Assembly (NCBI GenBank): GCA_025058215.1
Contig: JANXEO010000001.1
Location: 124,001 to 188,000 of the forward strand
Direction: 5' to 3'
DNA from: Candidatus Methanomethylicia archaeon
Lineage (GTDB): Archaea; Thermoproteota; Methanomethylicia; Culexarchaeales; Culexarchaeaceae
DNA: 64,000 nucleotides
Position numbers and translations under genes: made by a program. The notes under the pieces were generated by a model that was not told where the DNA came from, ran no database searches, and saw only the letters and a list, made by a program, of their open reading frames with translations. Shown here in pieces: positions 35,571 to 45,138 of this stretch. Within the stretch, counting starts at the first letter, position 1. Each line of letters starts with the position of its first letter.

Positions 35571-37253
35571 TTACACACCACTAAAATGAATACTTAATAA
35601 TGAAATGTAGCATGAAATTAGAGAGTGTTTAAATCCACTAAGTATACTTCCACCAGAAATTTTCCCAACAAGTAAACCTGTTAACAACGATATTATTAAA
35701 ATAACTAAATGTAAAGTGCTAGTTAAATCTGGTATTAGATCTGAAGGAATAAACATGAAATTAAAGTTGTAATTAATAAAATTGTGTTTACTAAAGAAAT
35801 TTAGAAATGAAATTAATTGCGAAGAAGTGAAAATAAGGATAAATGAAGAAAAATATCCAATTAAACTATAAATTCTTAATTCAGATGTAATTCTACGTTT
35901 AAATTCATAATAATCCCAACAAAATTTTGAAAGATATGAAAAAACTTCAGCTCTACCACCACCGGCAATTATAGCCTCACTGAAAAGCCAAAAAATTGTT
36001 TTTGTAAACCAAGAATTAACTTTTGAAATTAGCTCACTAAATATGTCGCTAATTGACTTTATAGAAAAGGAAAGAGCACGATTAATGTAGATTATAATTT
36101 TGTCAAGATCTCTCCCATAAGAACTAGTAGATACAACTGAAAGAGCATTTTCAACATTTAACCCAATTTTTATATGCTCAGATATATCTCTAATGAACCT
36201 CGGAAGATTATATTCTAAATTTCTACAAGTCAACATGTTAAGTTCATACATAATACTTACTGGAAGGAGAATTATAGTTAAAGAAAATACAAAAGCATGA
36301 GAAAAGTTCACTTTAAAAATCATTAACAATATGAAAATTAATATTGAAATTGGAGTAATTAATAACATCATTCGCTTATAATACTTAAAATCTAATGGAA
36401 ACTTAAATTGATTTGAGTCAATGAATACAAACATTAAAAGTGCCAATATGGGGGAAAGTATTAAACCGTATAATTTCAATAACAAGATTGCATTTATTGG
36501 ATTTAAAATTAGTAGGAAACTAATTAAACCCAAAGGTAAGAATACAAACAATGTTATTATGAGGTCTCCGAGAATACTTGCATCATTAGAAAAACGTTTG
36601 AGTTGATATGATAGACGTTCACCAAGTTTTAAGTTATAATCTATCAAGAATGATGCTGGATGCCCTCCACATTCAATAGATCTAATATATGAATCTAAGT
36701 AATCCTTAAATTCTTTACATGGATGCTGATTAGATAAGTTTTTCAATGATATCAATGGATCTTTGCTAAAGAATATGTAATCTATCAGAAAAAGTTTACT
36801 TTCAAGTTTAAACCATGGAAAAACATTTTGTGAAGATAATCTTTCAAATCCTTTATAAACTGGAATATTGGATAAAGCAAGTATACTGAAATATGTGGAT
36901 AAAAATGGTAATTCTGATAGAACACCATTAGCACGCATAGAAGCTTTTATTCTAGGATAGAAATAAAATAAGACTATTGGAAAAATCAAAGAAAATGTGA
37001 AAAATATAATGGAAATGAAGAGATTATGGATAAGTGCATAGAGTATAAATAAGGAAGTTATGGATATAGGTAAAATTACAAAAAATAATGTGAAGAGAAA
37101 GAAGACAGAATACCGCTGAGGACTTATTCTTAAACCAGATTGAATTAGTATATCATCCAAACCAAACCATTTGGAAATTGACCATACAAAATTCCCGAAA
37201 AGTTTAGTAACTAAATTTGTGGAAAAAGGGAATATCCTATCTTTCAATAACAA
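35571..37253 (-). CDS. Pilus assembly membrane platform protein (TadC/GspF-like)
   Basis: A 560-aa polytopic protein with two T2SSF-type halves: one around residues 130-280 and one around 330-500, each followed by hydrophobic segments, as in archaeal TadC/FlaJ-type platforms. The start is TTG 37253, behind GGTGATGG, overlapping the ATPase gene by 17 bp. The overlap and order (ATPase then platform) are standard for archaeal type IV pilus and archaellum loci. The mirrored halves suggest an internal duplication. Confidence 0.82.
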   Translation of the reverse strand: MLLKDRIFPFSTNLVTKLFGNFVWSISKWFGLDDILIQSGLRISPQRYSVFFLFTLFFVILPISITSLFILYALIHNLFISIIFFTFSLIFPIVLFYFYPRIKASMRANGVLSELPFLSTYFSILALSNIPVYKGFERLSSQNVFPWFKLESKLFLIDYIFFSKDPLISLKNLSNQHPCKEFKDYLDSYIRSIECGGHPASFLIDYNLKLGERLSYQLKRFSNDASILGDLIITLFVFLPLGLISFLLILNPINAILLLKLYGLILSPILALLMFVFIDSNQFKFPLDFKYYKRMMLLITPISILIFILLMIFKVNFSHAFVFSLTIILLPVSIMYELNMLTCRNLEYNLPRFIRDISEHIKIGLNVENALSVVSTSSYGRDLDKIIIYINRALSFSIKSISDIFSELISKVNSWFTKTIFWLFSEAIIAGGGRAEVFSYLSKFCWDYYEFKRRITSELRIYSLIGYFSSFILIFTSSQLISFLNFFSKHNFINYNFNFMFIPSDLIPDLTSTLHLVILIISLLTGLLVGKISGGSILSGFKHSLISCYISLLSIHFSGV

Positions 37254-38796
37254 ATTCCATCACCTTTGAATTTTTTGAATAATAAAATAATCTAAGATTA
37301 GATACAAAATCATCGTATTCAAAAATACCACGAGTATTTAAATTTTCGAAAAAAGATAATCTACAATTTATTTCCCGTATTAAATCCTTCGTAGTCCATC
37401 CACGTTCTTCAGCTATCTGCTTTAATAGAAAATTTGAAGAAACTAATGAATCAACACTAGATGGAATAAAGGTATCATGGAGAGAATTCCACTTAAATAC
37501 TTCAATGTAATTATCATGAGATTTTATTTCATAAACATTTACAATTCTCCTTTTAACACTTTCATTATGATCAATTTTCTTCAAAACAACAGCGCAATTC
37601 ATTAATGGAATATACGTTGGAGAAACATTCATTGGTGGAGATGATAAACGTTTTATAGCGGCTTCAAGAGAATCAGCATGCATAGTACACATACATCCAT
37701 GACCAATTGCAGCTGCTTGGAAAAGCACATAAGCTTCTTCACCACGAACTTCTCCAACCACTATATAGTCTGGGCGTTTACGAATTGCCACTTTAACTAA
37801 ATCGAAAAGTGAAACTTCAAATTGCTTACCATCTATAGAAAAAGAATGTCTAGAAATTAAAGGCTCCCAACCTTTGACTGGAATTTTAAGTTCCGGAACA
37901 TCTTCTATTGAATCTACAGACCAATTAGGTTTAAATAGTGCACTTAAAGCACAAAGGAAAGTTGTTTTACCAGTAGCTGTACCACCTAAAATAAAAATGT
38001 TCTTTTTATTTTCAATTAGAAGCCAAAAGTAGCATGCCATAAGTGGACTTAATGTTGAGAAATTATAAATCAAATGCATTATTGTATATGGCTTCTCTCT
38101 AAATTTCCTAATACATATATTCGTTGAACGTGCACTAACCTCCTTTCCATAACATATTGAAAGTCTATGTTTATCAGGTAAAATTGCATCTAAAATTGGA
38201 AATGCGATAGAAATATGTTTACCACAAATATGAGAAAGTTTAAAAGCTAATGAATTCAATTCATATTCATTCAAAACAATATTTGTAGAAAGCCAATCTA
38301 AATATCCAAATCTTCTATGCCAAACTAAGAAGGAGGTACATGCACCAACACATTTAATATCTTCTATATCTGGATCTCGAAGTAAAGGTTCAATATACCC
38401 ATAACCTAAATCTCTAGAAATGTAATATGCAATCCTATCTAAACTCAACTCATATAAATCTTTAAATCCATAATCGTCAGCTATTCTATAAATACTTTCG
38501 CGAACAAATTTAAACAAATCAATATTGTGAAAGTCTCTGGGAAGTTCAATTTCAAACTTTAATATATTAGACAGTTTTTTGTAAAGTTCAATCTCTATAT
38601 CCATTAATTCAGGTTCTGAAATCATATAAAAGCCTTCACCATTATATTCAGCTATGATTACATGAACCTGATTATTACAAATCTTATATGATGCAAGAAT
38701 GGATGAATTAATAGGTAATTTTGCTCTAAAAAATTTAAAGTTAAATGGTTCTTCAGAATTATGCCTATTTCTAAATGATAATTTCTTTAAAAACAT
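37237..38796 (-). CDS. Type II/IV secretion ATPase (TadA/GspE family)
   Basis: A 519-aa hexameric assembly ATPase of the archaeal pilus/archaellum (FlaI/TadA) class. Walker A GGTATGKTTF lies near residue 273; the Asp box (SIEDVPEL), Walker B region DYIVVGEVRGEEAY and His box GHGCMCTMHADS follow. ATG 38796 is chosen over TTG 38811 because GGAGG sits 6-8 bp upstream. It is the first gene of the leftward operon and defines it as a pilus-like secretion system. Confidence 0.92.
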   Translation of the reverse strand: MFLKKLSFRNRHNSEEPFNFKFFRAKLPINSSILASYKICNNQVHVIIAEYNGEGFYMISEPELMDIEIELYKKLSNILKFEIELPRDFHNIDLFKFVRESIYRIADDYGFKDLYELSLDRIAYYISRDLGYGYIEPLLRDPDIEDIKCVGACTSFLVWHRRFGYLDWLSTNIVLNEYELNSLAFKLSHICGKHISIAFPILDAILPDKHRLSICYGKEVSARSTNICIRKFREKPYTIMHLIYNFSTLSPLMACYFWLLIENKKNIFILGGTATGKTTFLCALSALFKPNWSVDSIEDVPELKIPVKGWEPLISRHSFSIDGKQFEVSLFDLVKVAIRKRPDYIVVGEVRGEEAYVLFQAAAIGHGCMCTMHADSLEAAIKRLSSPPMNVSPTYIPLMNCAVVLKKIDHNESVKRRIVNVYEIKSHDNYIEVFKWNSLHDTFIPSSVDSLVSSNFLLKQIAEERGWTTKDLIREINCRLSFFENLNTRGIFEYDDFVSNLRLFYYSKNSKVMEFVIER

Positions 38797-38837
38797 TAAA
38801 TAATCCTCCAAACCCCAATTTTAATGATAAACAAAAG

Positions 38838-38876
38838 TATTTAAAACCGATAAGTTGAAGCGAACACTTTAAATAT
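38838..38876. promoter_or_regulatory. Divergent promoter pair of the pilus region
   Basis: Two TATA-like elements in the gap between the leftward ATPase operon and the rightward coiled-coil gene. Leftward: TTTTAAATA on the minus strand at 38838-38846, with a start site expected near 38815. Rightward: TTTAAATA at 38869-38876, about 27 bp from ATG 38901, which suggests a leaderless mRNA. The arrangement implies the two groups can be co-regulated. Confidence 0.45.
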
Positions 38877-38900
38877 CAACATAAATAGCAAAAAAGTGAG

Positions 38901-39869
38901 ATGTTTAGATCAAATGTAAAAGATTTTTCAGATAAGATAGATTGGATCACGCAAATGCTCAATGAAATAAATATGAAAATAAATGATAATGTGGCTAGAG
39001 TTATGAAAATAGAAGCAGAACTAGAGAAAATTAGAATAAGTGAAATAAAAGATAAAATAAAGGTAATAATTGAAGGAGCAGAAAAAATTGAAAAATTAAC
39101 ACAAGGAATAGATAAAATAATCATAAATTCAAATTTTAAAGAAGAATTAATAAATAACATAAAAAGTATGAAGGATATTTTAAAGGAGATAATACAAAGT
39201 ACATCATGTATTAAGCAGAAAATAGATTCAAGTATTATGACCATTGTTGAAAAGACCACTAACATTGAAAAAGTACATAATGAAGTTATGAAAAATATAA
39301 TCAATGTAAAAGATCTAGAAGTAGAGGTCGTTAAGAATATTTCAAATATAACTTCAATGCAAAAAGAAGTCGAGATTATGGAAAATGAAATAAGGAAAAT
39401 TCTAGAAGAATATAAGCTTTTAATAGACAAATTAATGTTAGAGAAATATGAATTAAATAAATTACTGGAAAATGCTAAGAAAAACGAAGGAGAGTATAGA
39501 AGAAGATTTGAAGAATTATTAATGTATGAAGAGAAATTGAATAAGAGGGAAGATGAATTAAATGAAAGGGAAAGAATAATTACGAAAATTATTGAAACAT
39601 TATCAAATAAAATAAAGGATTATGAAGAAATAATGAAATTAACCAATTTAAGGATAACATATTTGAAAACTCTGGAAGATAAAAGTAAAGAAATGGAAAA
39701 AGAAGTAGAAACGTTAAAATCAGAAAGAGAAAAATTACAAAATGAAATAAACATACTAACTAAGAGGAAAAGCTATTTAGAAGAGGAAATATATAAACTT
39801 ACCAACATATTAGGGAGTATGAAAATAAGCAATGTAAAAGACATTGTGGTGAGCATGAAAATTGAATAA
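38901..39869 (+). CDS. Long coiled-coil protein
   Basis: A 322-aa, highly charged protein, almost all Lys/Glu/Ile/Leu/Asn heptads. Long coiled coils run from about residue 10 to 310, with EEKLNKREDELNERERI as a typical stretch. No signal peptide, membrane helix or enzyme motif is seen, so it is likely cytoplasmic. It is divergent from the pilus ATPase and overlaps a winged-helix gene. A scaffold or sensory role, loosely like FlaC/FlaX of archaella, is speculation. Confidence 0.68.
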   Translation: MFRSNVKDFSDKIDWITQMLNEINMKINDNVARVMKIEAELEKIRISEIKDKIKVIIEGAEKIEKLTQGIDKIIINSNFKEELINNIKSMKDILKEIIQSTSCIKQKIDSSIMTIVEKTTNIEKVHNEVMKNIINVKDLEVEVVKNISNITSMQKEVEIMENEIRKILEEYKLLIDKLMLEKYELNKLLENAKKNEGEYRRRFEELLMYEEKLNKREDELNERERIITKIIETLSNKIKDYEEIMKLTNLRITYLKTLEDKSKEMEKEVETLKSEREKLQNEINILTKRKSYLEEEIYKLTNILGSMKISNVKDIVVSMKIE

Positions 39870-40593
39870 ACATCCAGAACTATCATATGAAATACTAAAA
39901 CATCTAGAAAGGAAAATTAAAGAAACAAAAGATGAATATTATAAATTTACGTTAAAGGGGCTATCTAGAGATATAGGGGAAGGGTATAATATAAAGAGAA
40001 TTAACACTATAATTAAAGACTTGATTAACAGAGAGATCGTAAAGAGCTATTCAAAAGGTAAGTATTACTTGATGTCAGAGGATGTACAAAAATTAAATGA
40101 ATGTATTAAGGAGTTAGAAAATACACTTATGTTATCATATCATGAGCCTATGAGGAGGATGGAGCCTCCAATTAATATATATAAGATAATTAATGGAGAG
40201 AAAAGATTAATAGCACAAGCATTACGGAAAAGCATACTAAAGGCCATATACCATGTGAAAGAAGAAGATGGCGAAGTAAAGTACAAAATAATTTTTAAAA
40301 CATATAAATTTACAGGATTCACAATAATTAAAGAAAATGAAAAGATTTTTGAAGCTTATAGAAAAGGATTCATGAAGCCGATAGAATCAGTATATAACGG
40401 TATGAAAATGTTGATAAAAAGAAGGTGGGGAAGGGAAATTCTAGTACTAAATGACATGAATGATTGGATTGGATGTATGAAAGGATGTGGTATTGAAAAA
40501 GCAATTTTCATATATAAAAATGAAATTAAAGAGATAAGTTTACCTTTATCTACAGCATTATTTGCAATAAAACAATTTGATGTAATAATATAA
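39862..40593 (+). CDS. Winged-helix protein with unknown C-terminal domain
   Basis: A 243-aa protein. Residues 5-75 look like a winged helix: KFTLKGLSRDIGEGYNIKRI and then LINREIVKSYSKGKYYLMS, the wing. The remaining 150 residues have no known motif. TTG 39862 overlaps the coiled-coil gene by 8 bp, so they form one operon. Regulation of the pilus genes is a plausible but unproven role. Confidence 0.65.
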   Translation: MNKHPELSYEILKHLERKIKETKDEYYKFTLKGLSRDIGEGYNIKRINTIIKDLINREIVKSYSKGKYYLMSEDVQKLNECIKELENTLMLSYHEPMRRMEPPINIYKIINGEKRLIAQALRKSILKAIYHVKEEDGEVKYKIIFKTYKFTGFTIIKENEKIFEAYRKGFMKPIESVYNGMKMLIKRRWGREILVLNDMNDWIGCMKGCGIEKAIFIYKNEIKEISLPLSTALFAIKQFDVII

Positions 40594-40600
40594 AAAAAGA

Positions 40601-40609
40601 TTATATAAA
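40601..40609 (+). promoter_or_regulatory. TATA box for the prepilin gene
   Basis: TTATATAAA in the gap after the winged-helix gene. The expected start site is near 40630, leaving about 45 nt of leader with GAAGGGA (40663-40669) before ATG 40674. A strong separate promoter is consistent with a major pilin that must be made in large amounts. Confidence 0.55.
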
Positions 40610-40673
40610 TATTAACTGCATAAAGGAGTCTAAGCAACTTATAATTCAGCAAACTATTATATGAAGGGATTAT

Positions 40674-41183
40674 ATGAATAAAGCTGGTATAAGTGCAGTA
40701 ATGGTTTCACTAATAATTTTAGCAGTCTCACTTGGAATGGCATTAGCATATGCTTCAACTATGATGGGATGGTTTAGTAGTGCAATTAACATTATTAAAA
40801 TAGATGCATCTGAATCAAAGATAATTCTAAACCCATCAAACAATAATGTAAGATTGCAAATAGTGCTTAAAAACATGGGAACTGCAACTGTAAAAGTAAG
40901 TGTAATAGAAATAGATGCAGAAATAGTAGGAAGGGTAAATGTAACATTTGAAGGACAAAAAGTGAAAATAAGTGTTGATGGAGGAAAATATGGGCAATTG
41001 TATAAATCATCAAATGATGTACTAATAACAGATAATAAGTTACTAATACCACAAGGTTGTATAGCAACCTTGTATTTTAATATTACAATAAATCAGCCAA
41101 TATGGAAAATAGGAGCAACATATAGAGCAATAGTATTCTATGAAGGAGGACTCACAGATTTCAAAATAAGTGTGATCTATTGA
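40674..41183 (+). CDS. Type IV prepilin / archaellin-like protein
   Basis: A 169-aa protein with a class III signal: MNKAG then ISAVMVSLIILAVSLGMALA, with cleavage expected after Gly 5. The hydrophobic helix is followed by a beta-sandwich-like region with VRLQIVLKNMGTATVKVSVI, a pattern found in archaeal pilins and archaellins. It has its own TATA box. The best candidate in the window for the major subunit of the adjacent pilus-like machine. Confidence 0.78.
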   Translation: MNKAGISAVMVSLIILAVSLGMALAYASTMMGWFSSAINIIKIDASESKIILNPSNNNVRLQIVLKNMGTATVKVSVIEIDAEIVGRVNVTFEGQKVKISVDGGKYGQLYKSSNDVLITDNKLLIPQGCIATLYFNITINQPIWKIGATYRAIVFYEGGLTDFKISVIY

Positions 41184-41202
41184 AAAATAACTGACTTTAA
41201 AA

Positions 41203-41436
41203 TCATTCCCCTTTTTTATAATATAGGATATTCAATATCTCATTTAATAATAATTTGACTTCATTTATAGAGGTATGCATTATAACATCCCTTTGTATCA
41301 ATTCACTTTTAATGTTATTTGATGTTATATATCCCATAATCTTTTCAAGTGAATTCTTTATATAAAAGATTTCAATTTTAATTTCTTCAATTAAACTTTC
41401 AATTTTTGATACTTTTGCTATGAGATTTTTATCCAT
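41203..41436 (-). CDS. Small coiled-coil protein, unknown
   Basis: A 77-aa protein of Ile/Glu/Lys heptads from about residue 3 to 40 and again from 50 to 72, with no motif. It is convergent with the prepilin gene, 19 bp away. ATG 41436 has no clear ribosome-binding site. Likely a small oligomeric protein; function unknown. Coding potential is moderate. Confidence 0.5.
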   Translation of the reverse strand: MDKNLIAKVSKIESLIEEIKIEIFYIKNSLEKIMGYITSNNIKSELIQRDVIMHTSINEVKLLLNEILNILYYKKGE

Positions 41437-41534
41437 TGTGAATCCACAATATAAGGTTTAAAATAGTATTTTAAACCTGCAAAAGGAACATTGAAACATA
41501 GATTTAAATTTGAAAATATATGTGAAGGGATTAT

Positions 41535-42578
41535 GTGGAAAAAGTAGCATTAATTTATTCTGCAGATTATCTGAAGCATGATACTGGTAAACATCCTGAA
41601 AGTCCATTAAGATTAACGAAAACCATAAAACTTGTAGAAAAATCATGGCTTTACAGATCAGGATTTATTAAAGTTTTAAATCCTAGGAAGACATTGGAAG
41701 AAGAAATATTCAAAGTTCATTCAAAGGATTTACTTTTAAAGATGAAACGATTATCCGAGAGTGGTGGGGGGAACATAGCCCCAGAAACTAGAGTTTCAAA
41801 AAATTCTTTTGAAGTAGCTTTATTGGCAGCTGGAGGAGGTTTAAGGGCATTGGAATTAATGAATGATTTAAAGAAATTTTTCGTACTTTGTAGACCACCA
41901 GGACATCATGCAGAATATAATAGAGCTAAAGGGTTTTGTTTATTGAATAATGTTGCTATAACAGCTAAAAATGCTTTAGACAAGGGATTTAAAAGAATTT
42001 TCATATTTGATTGGGATGCACATCATGGTGATGGTACGCAGAAGATATTTAATGATGACCCTAATGTACTTTATGCATCAATACATCAAAATGGAAAAAC
42101 CCTGTATCCAAGGAGTGGATATATAGAAGATGTAGGTATCGGTGAAGGCGAAGGATATAAAGTTAATATTCCACTGCCACCAAACACTACAGGTAATGTA
42201 GCAATTAAATGTTTTAATGAGATAATAATTCCCATAATTGAGGAATTTAAACCGGAAGTAATATTGGTCTCAGCAGGTTACGATGGTCATTGGAGAGATA
42301 AATTATCAGATTTAAGATTTACAATTGAAACTTACTATTTCTTCACTAGAAAGATAGTTGAAATTTCAAGGGAAATTTGTAATGGTAGGATAGTAGCCAT
42401 GCTTGAAGGGGGATACGATTTGAAGTACACACCTCAATCTATATTAACAACTTTAGAAACTTTAAGTGGGTATATACATTATGATTTAAAGATAAAAATG
42501 AAACCTTCAGAAGAAAGGTTAGCAAAATTATTAATTAGGAAGATAAAAAACATTTTATCAAGATACTGGAGTATCTAA
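41535..42578 (+). CDS. Histone deacetylase / acetylpolyamine amidohydrolase family protein
   Basis: A 347-aa zinc-dependent hydrolase of the HDAC superfamily. Active-site features: RPPGHHAE (the His pair), FDWDAHHGDGTQ (zinc ligands Asp and His) and SAGYDGHWRD (the second zinc Asp). The N-terminal HPESPLRL is also typical. GTG 41535 follows GAAGGGA; the ATG two bases upstream is out of frame and stops. The substrate could be an acetylated protein, polyamine or other amide; the sequence does not decide. Confidence 0.9.
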   Translation: MEKVALIYSADYLKHDTGKHPESPLRLTKTIKLVEKSWLYRSGFIKVLNPRKTLEEEIFKVHSKDLLLKMKRLSESGGGNIAPETRVSKNSFEVALLAAGGGLRALELMNDLKKFFVLCRPPGHHAEYNRAKGFCLLNNVAITAKNALDKGFKRIFIFDWDAHHGDGTQKIFNDDPNVLYASIHQNGKTLYPRSGYIEDVGIGEGEGYKVNIPLPPNTTGNVAIKCFNEIIIPIIEEFKPEVILVSAGYDGHWRDKLSDLRFTIETYYFFTRKIVEISREICNGRIVAMLEGGYDLKYTPQSILTTLETLSGYIHYDLKIKMKPSEERLAKLLIRKIKNILSRYWSI

Positions 42579-42592
42579 TTGGTGAAAAACAT

Positions 42593-43804
42593 ATGACAAA
42601 ATTTCATATGGCTACACCAGAAGAAATTAAGAAAGGTGAAACTGCAGATATATACTTTCATAGAACAATGGAAATTCTAAAGAATATGGGTTTAAGTAAA
42701 ACCTGGGTTGTTGCAGAAGTAACCACTGGAAGATTACCACATAATTGGGATTGGGGTGTCCTCTCTGGAATTGAAGAAGAATTGTATTTACTTGAAGGAC
42801 TTCCAGTAGATGTTTATGCTATGCCAGAAGGAAGTATTTTTTACCCGACAACATTTAATGGTGTTAAAGAACCAGTAATGGTAATTGAGGGAGAATATGA
42901 GGGTTTTGGTCATCTAGAGACAGCTATACTTGGATTATTATGTCAAGCTTCAGGTATTTCTACAACAACAGCACATATAAAAGTTGCCGCGGAATTTAAG
43001 CCAATATATTCATTTGGAATTAGAAGAATGCATCCAGCAATAGCACCAATGATAGATAGAGCTGCATATATTGGTGGAGCTGATGGCGTTTCAGGGATAA
43101 GTGGAGCAAGAATAATAGGAATAAAACCTGTTGGCACTATGCCACATGCTTTAATAATAATAATAAATGATCAAAGAGAAGCATGGAGGAAATTTGATGA
43201 AATAATGGATGAGAGTATTCCAAGAATAGCATTAGTAGATACATTTTACGATGAAAAAATTGAAGCCATAATGGCCGCTGAAACACTTAAAGAAAGACTT
43301 CATGGAGTAAGATTAGATACTCCAAGTTCTAGAAGAGGAAACATGATAGAAATAGTCAAGGAAGTTAGATGGGAACTTGATTTAAGAGGGTATAAACATG
43401 TTAAAATAATGGTTTCAGGAGGTTTAGATGAAGAAAGTGTAAGTGAATTAAGTAAAGCAGGGGTAGATATGTTTGGAATTGGTACACGAATATCAAATGC
43501 TAGAACAATAGATTTTGCGTTAGATATAGTTGAAGTTAATGGGAAACCAGTATCAAAAAGAGGGAAAAAAAGTGGTAAAAAACAAATTTGGAGATGCCAA
43601 AAATGTCTAATTGATGTAGCTACACCCGCAAATGAAAAAATAAATGAATGTATAAAATGTGGATGTAAAGAATTAAAACCTATGCTACAAAAAATCATTG
43701 AAAAAGGTAAAATAATTGTTGATATACCAAAACCAATTGAAATAAGAGAAAAATTACTGGAAGATTTAAAGAAATTTATAAACATAAGACAACAACTTAA
43801 ATAA
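42593..43804 (+). CDS. Nicotinate phosphoribosyltransferase with C-terminal zinc ribbon
   Basis: A 403-aa NAD salvage enzyme. The substrate-binding FHRTMEI and the C-terminal barrel motif VSGGLDEESVSELSKAGVDM followed by FGIGTRIS are typical of the archaeal NaPRTase-like family. Residues 326-370 form a zinc ribbon with CQKC and CIKCGC, an add-on found in some archaeal members. ATG 42593 lies 14 bp after the HDAC-like gene, so they may be co-transcribed. Nicotinamide phosphoribosyltransferase is a less likely alternative. Confidence 0.85.
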   Translation: MTKFHMATPEEIKKGETADIYFHRTMEILKNMGLSKTWVVAEVTTGRLPHNWDWGVLSGIEEELYLLEGLPVDVYAMPEGSIFYPTTFNGVKEPVMVIEGEYEGFGHLETAILGLLCQASGISTTTAHIKVAAEFKPIYSFGIRRMHPAIAPMIDRAAYIGGADGVSGISGARIIGIKPVGTMPHALIIIINDQREAWRKFDEIMDESIPRIALVDTFYDEKIEAIMAAETLKERLHGVRLDTPSSRRGNMIEIVKEVRWELDLRGYKHVKIMVSGGLDEESVSELSKAGVDMFGIGTRISNARTIDFALDIVEVNGKPVSKRGKKSGKKQIWRCQKCLIDVATPANEKINECIKCGCKELKPMLQKIIEKGKIIVDIPKPIEIREKLLEDLKKFINIRQQLK

Positions 43805-43828
43805 AATAAAGAGAACAAGTATATGTTA

Positions 43829-43904
43829 GGGGCCGTCGTCTAGCTTGGATTAGGATGCCAGCCTGGGGCGCTGGTGGTCCTGGGTTCAAATCCCAGCGGC
43901 CCCA
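43829..43904 (+). tRNA. tRNA-Pro (GGG)
   Basis: Acceptor stem GGGGCCG/CGGCCCC, anticodon stem CCAGC/GCTGG, loop CTGGGGC (anticodon GGG), T arm CTGGG-TTCAAAT-CCCAG and discriminator A. CCA is encoded at 43905-43907. A decayed integrase begins less than 100 bp downstream of its 3' end, so this is the probable attachment site of the following island. Confidence 0.96.
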
Positions 43905-43994
43905 CCACTAAATGGATTCATAACCTTTTATAGGAGCTGTTTACTTATATTAGTTGAATCTGCTTGAGCGACGAGTTTGCTAATCGCCATACAG

Positions 43995-44700
43995 GTATCT
44001 CCTAAAAGACAAGGACTTCAAGCGTTGGTTCAATAACGTGGGGCATGGTAGTGTGGCGATTGCTCATGAGTGTTTGAGGCATATGAGTTATATTTAAATA
44101 GGTTTGGGAAGAGCCCAGGGAGATAGTCTCGTTAGGGCCTAGGAATTCTATAAACTTCATCCCCGACGTAATAAGCATCCTTCAGGGCGAGGGTAGAAGC
44201 GTAAGCTAAATAGCGAACTACGTTAAACCTTTGAAGAGCTGGCTCAGCTTCAACGGGGTCCAGGTTCAGCAGAAGATCAAAATACCGCTCTAGGATGAGC
44301 TCGTTAGGTTCGGTGATGAGAGACCCGACGCTTGATGAACTTAGGGACATCCTCAACGTTGCAGATTTGAGGACTAAAGTAGCGTGCTCTCTCATGGCCT
44401 TTGCTAGACTTAGGAACGATAAACATAGGGGACCTTATAAGGAAGCCTATAAGGAGACTGTCTTCAAGCGGAGACCTTATGTGTTGAAGAAGTGCTTCAA
44501 CATGAGGATGATAAGGCTGAGAGCGAAGGTATCATAATTCGCGATTGACGAGTCTTCTGGATGGACCATAAAGGGATGTTGAGCACACCTATACCGTATA
44601 CCGTGGACAAAGGTTTGTTATTTGATGTGATCGAAAAATGCGTGAAACATACAAGAAGTGTGAACCATTTTTATCGAGCAAACGTATGTCATTATCGTAA
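43995..44700 (+). pseudogene. Tyrosine recombinase (archaeal integrase), shattered
   Basis: Integrase segments occur in order on the plus strand but in different frames. The N-terminal domain has DKDFKRWFNNVGHGSVAIAH (about 44010-44070). The linker has YVKPLKSWLSFNGVQVQQKI (about 44215-44275). The catalytic start has PTLDELRDIL and LMAFARLR (44330-44415). Then follow RPYVLKKCFNMRM (44475-44515) and, in another frame, RVFWMDHKG with a Tyr-containing tail (44550-44690). Several stops and frameshifts separate them, and parts of the catalytic domain are missing. Its GC content is higher than the flanks. It lies just 3' of tRNA-Pro, as expected for a tRNA-integrated element. Confidence 0.75.
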
Positions 44701-45138
44701 GAGTTTCCTTTAGAATACTCAATCAAATTTTATTCAATCTTCCGCATACCTGCAATAAAATTATCATCAAAGCCACATAGTTAAGCGATTTGATTTAAAG
44801 TATGGTTAATGTAAGCTGAATTTGTTTTGCTAAACCTTCCTAACCCAAAAACTCTCCTTCGTATAAATCAACTTTGAGAATAGGAGTGCTATAATGATTC
44901 ATGGTTAAGAAATTAATCCTCAACTTTGCATTCTAGGCCCAGTTTGTTTACAGATAATTCCTTTTGTTTTTAATTGTTTACTGATAACTTCGTAAGTCAT
45001 GAAAAGGGAACGTTGAAATGAAAGGATAGAATTAACTGAAGAACGATTTCTCGTAATTATGGTTCTAAAAATTCCTCTGGTTGCTCCTCAGTTAGGAAAT
45101 TTTATATTTGTAAAAAGCCAATTAAGTAGAGGCAAGGT
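44701..45138. other. Island DNA without a recognisable gene
   Basis: 438 bp between the integrase relic and the restriction endonuclease gene. All six frames are broken by stops and I see no motif, tRNA or repeat. Base composition is mixed and unlike the tight operons around it, consistent with decayed mobile DNA. Confidence 0.4.

Noticed and set aside
44132-44395. An 87-codon minus-strand frame with protein-like composition
   Set aside because: It is antisense to clear integrase segments (YVKPLKSWLSF, PTLDELRDIL) on the plus strand, so it is a shadow of the pseudogene.
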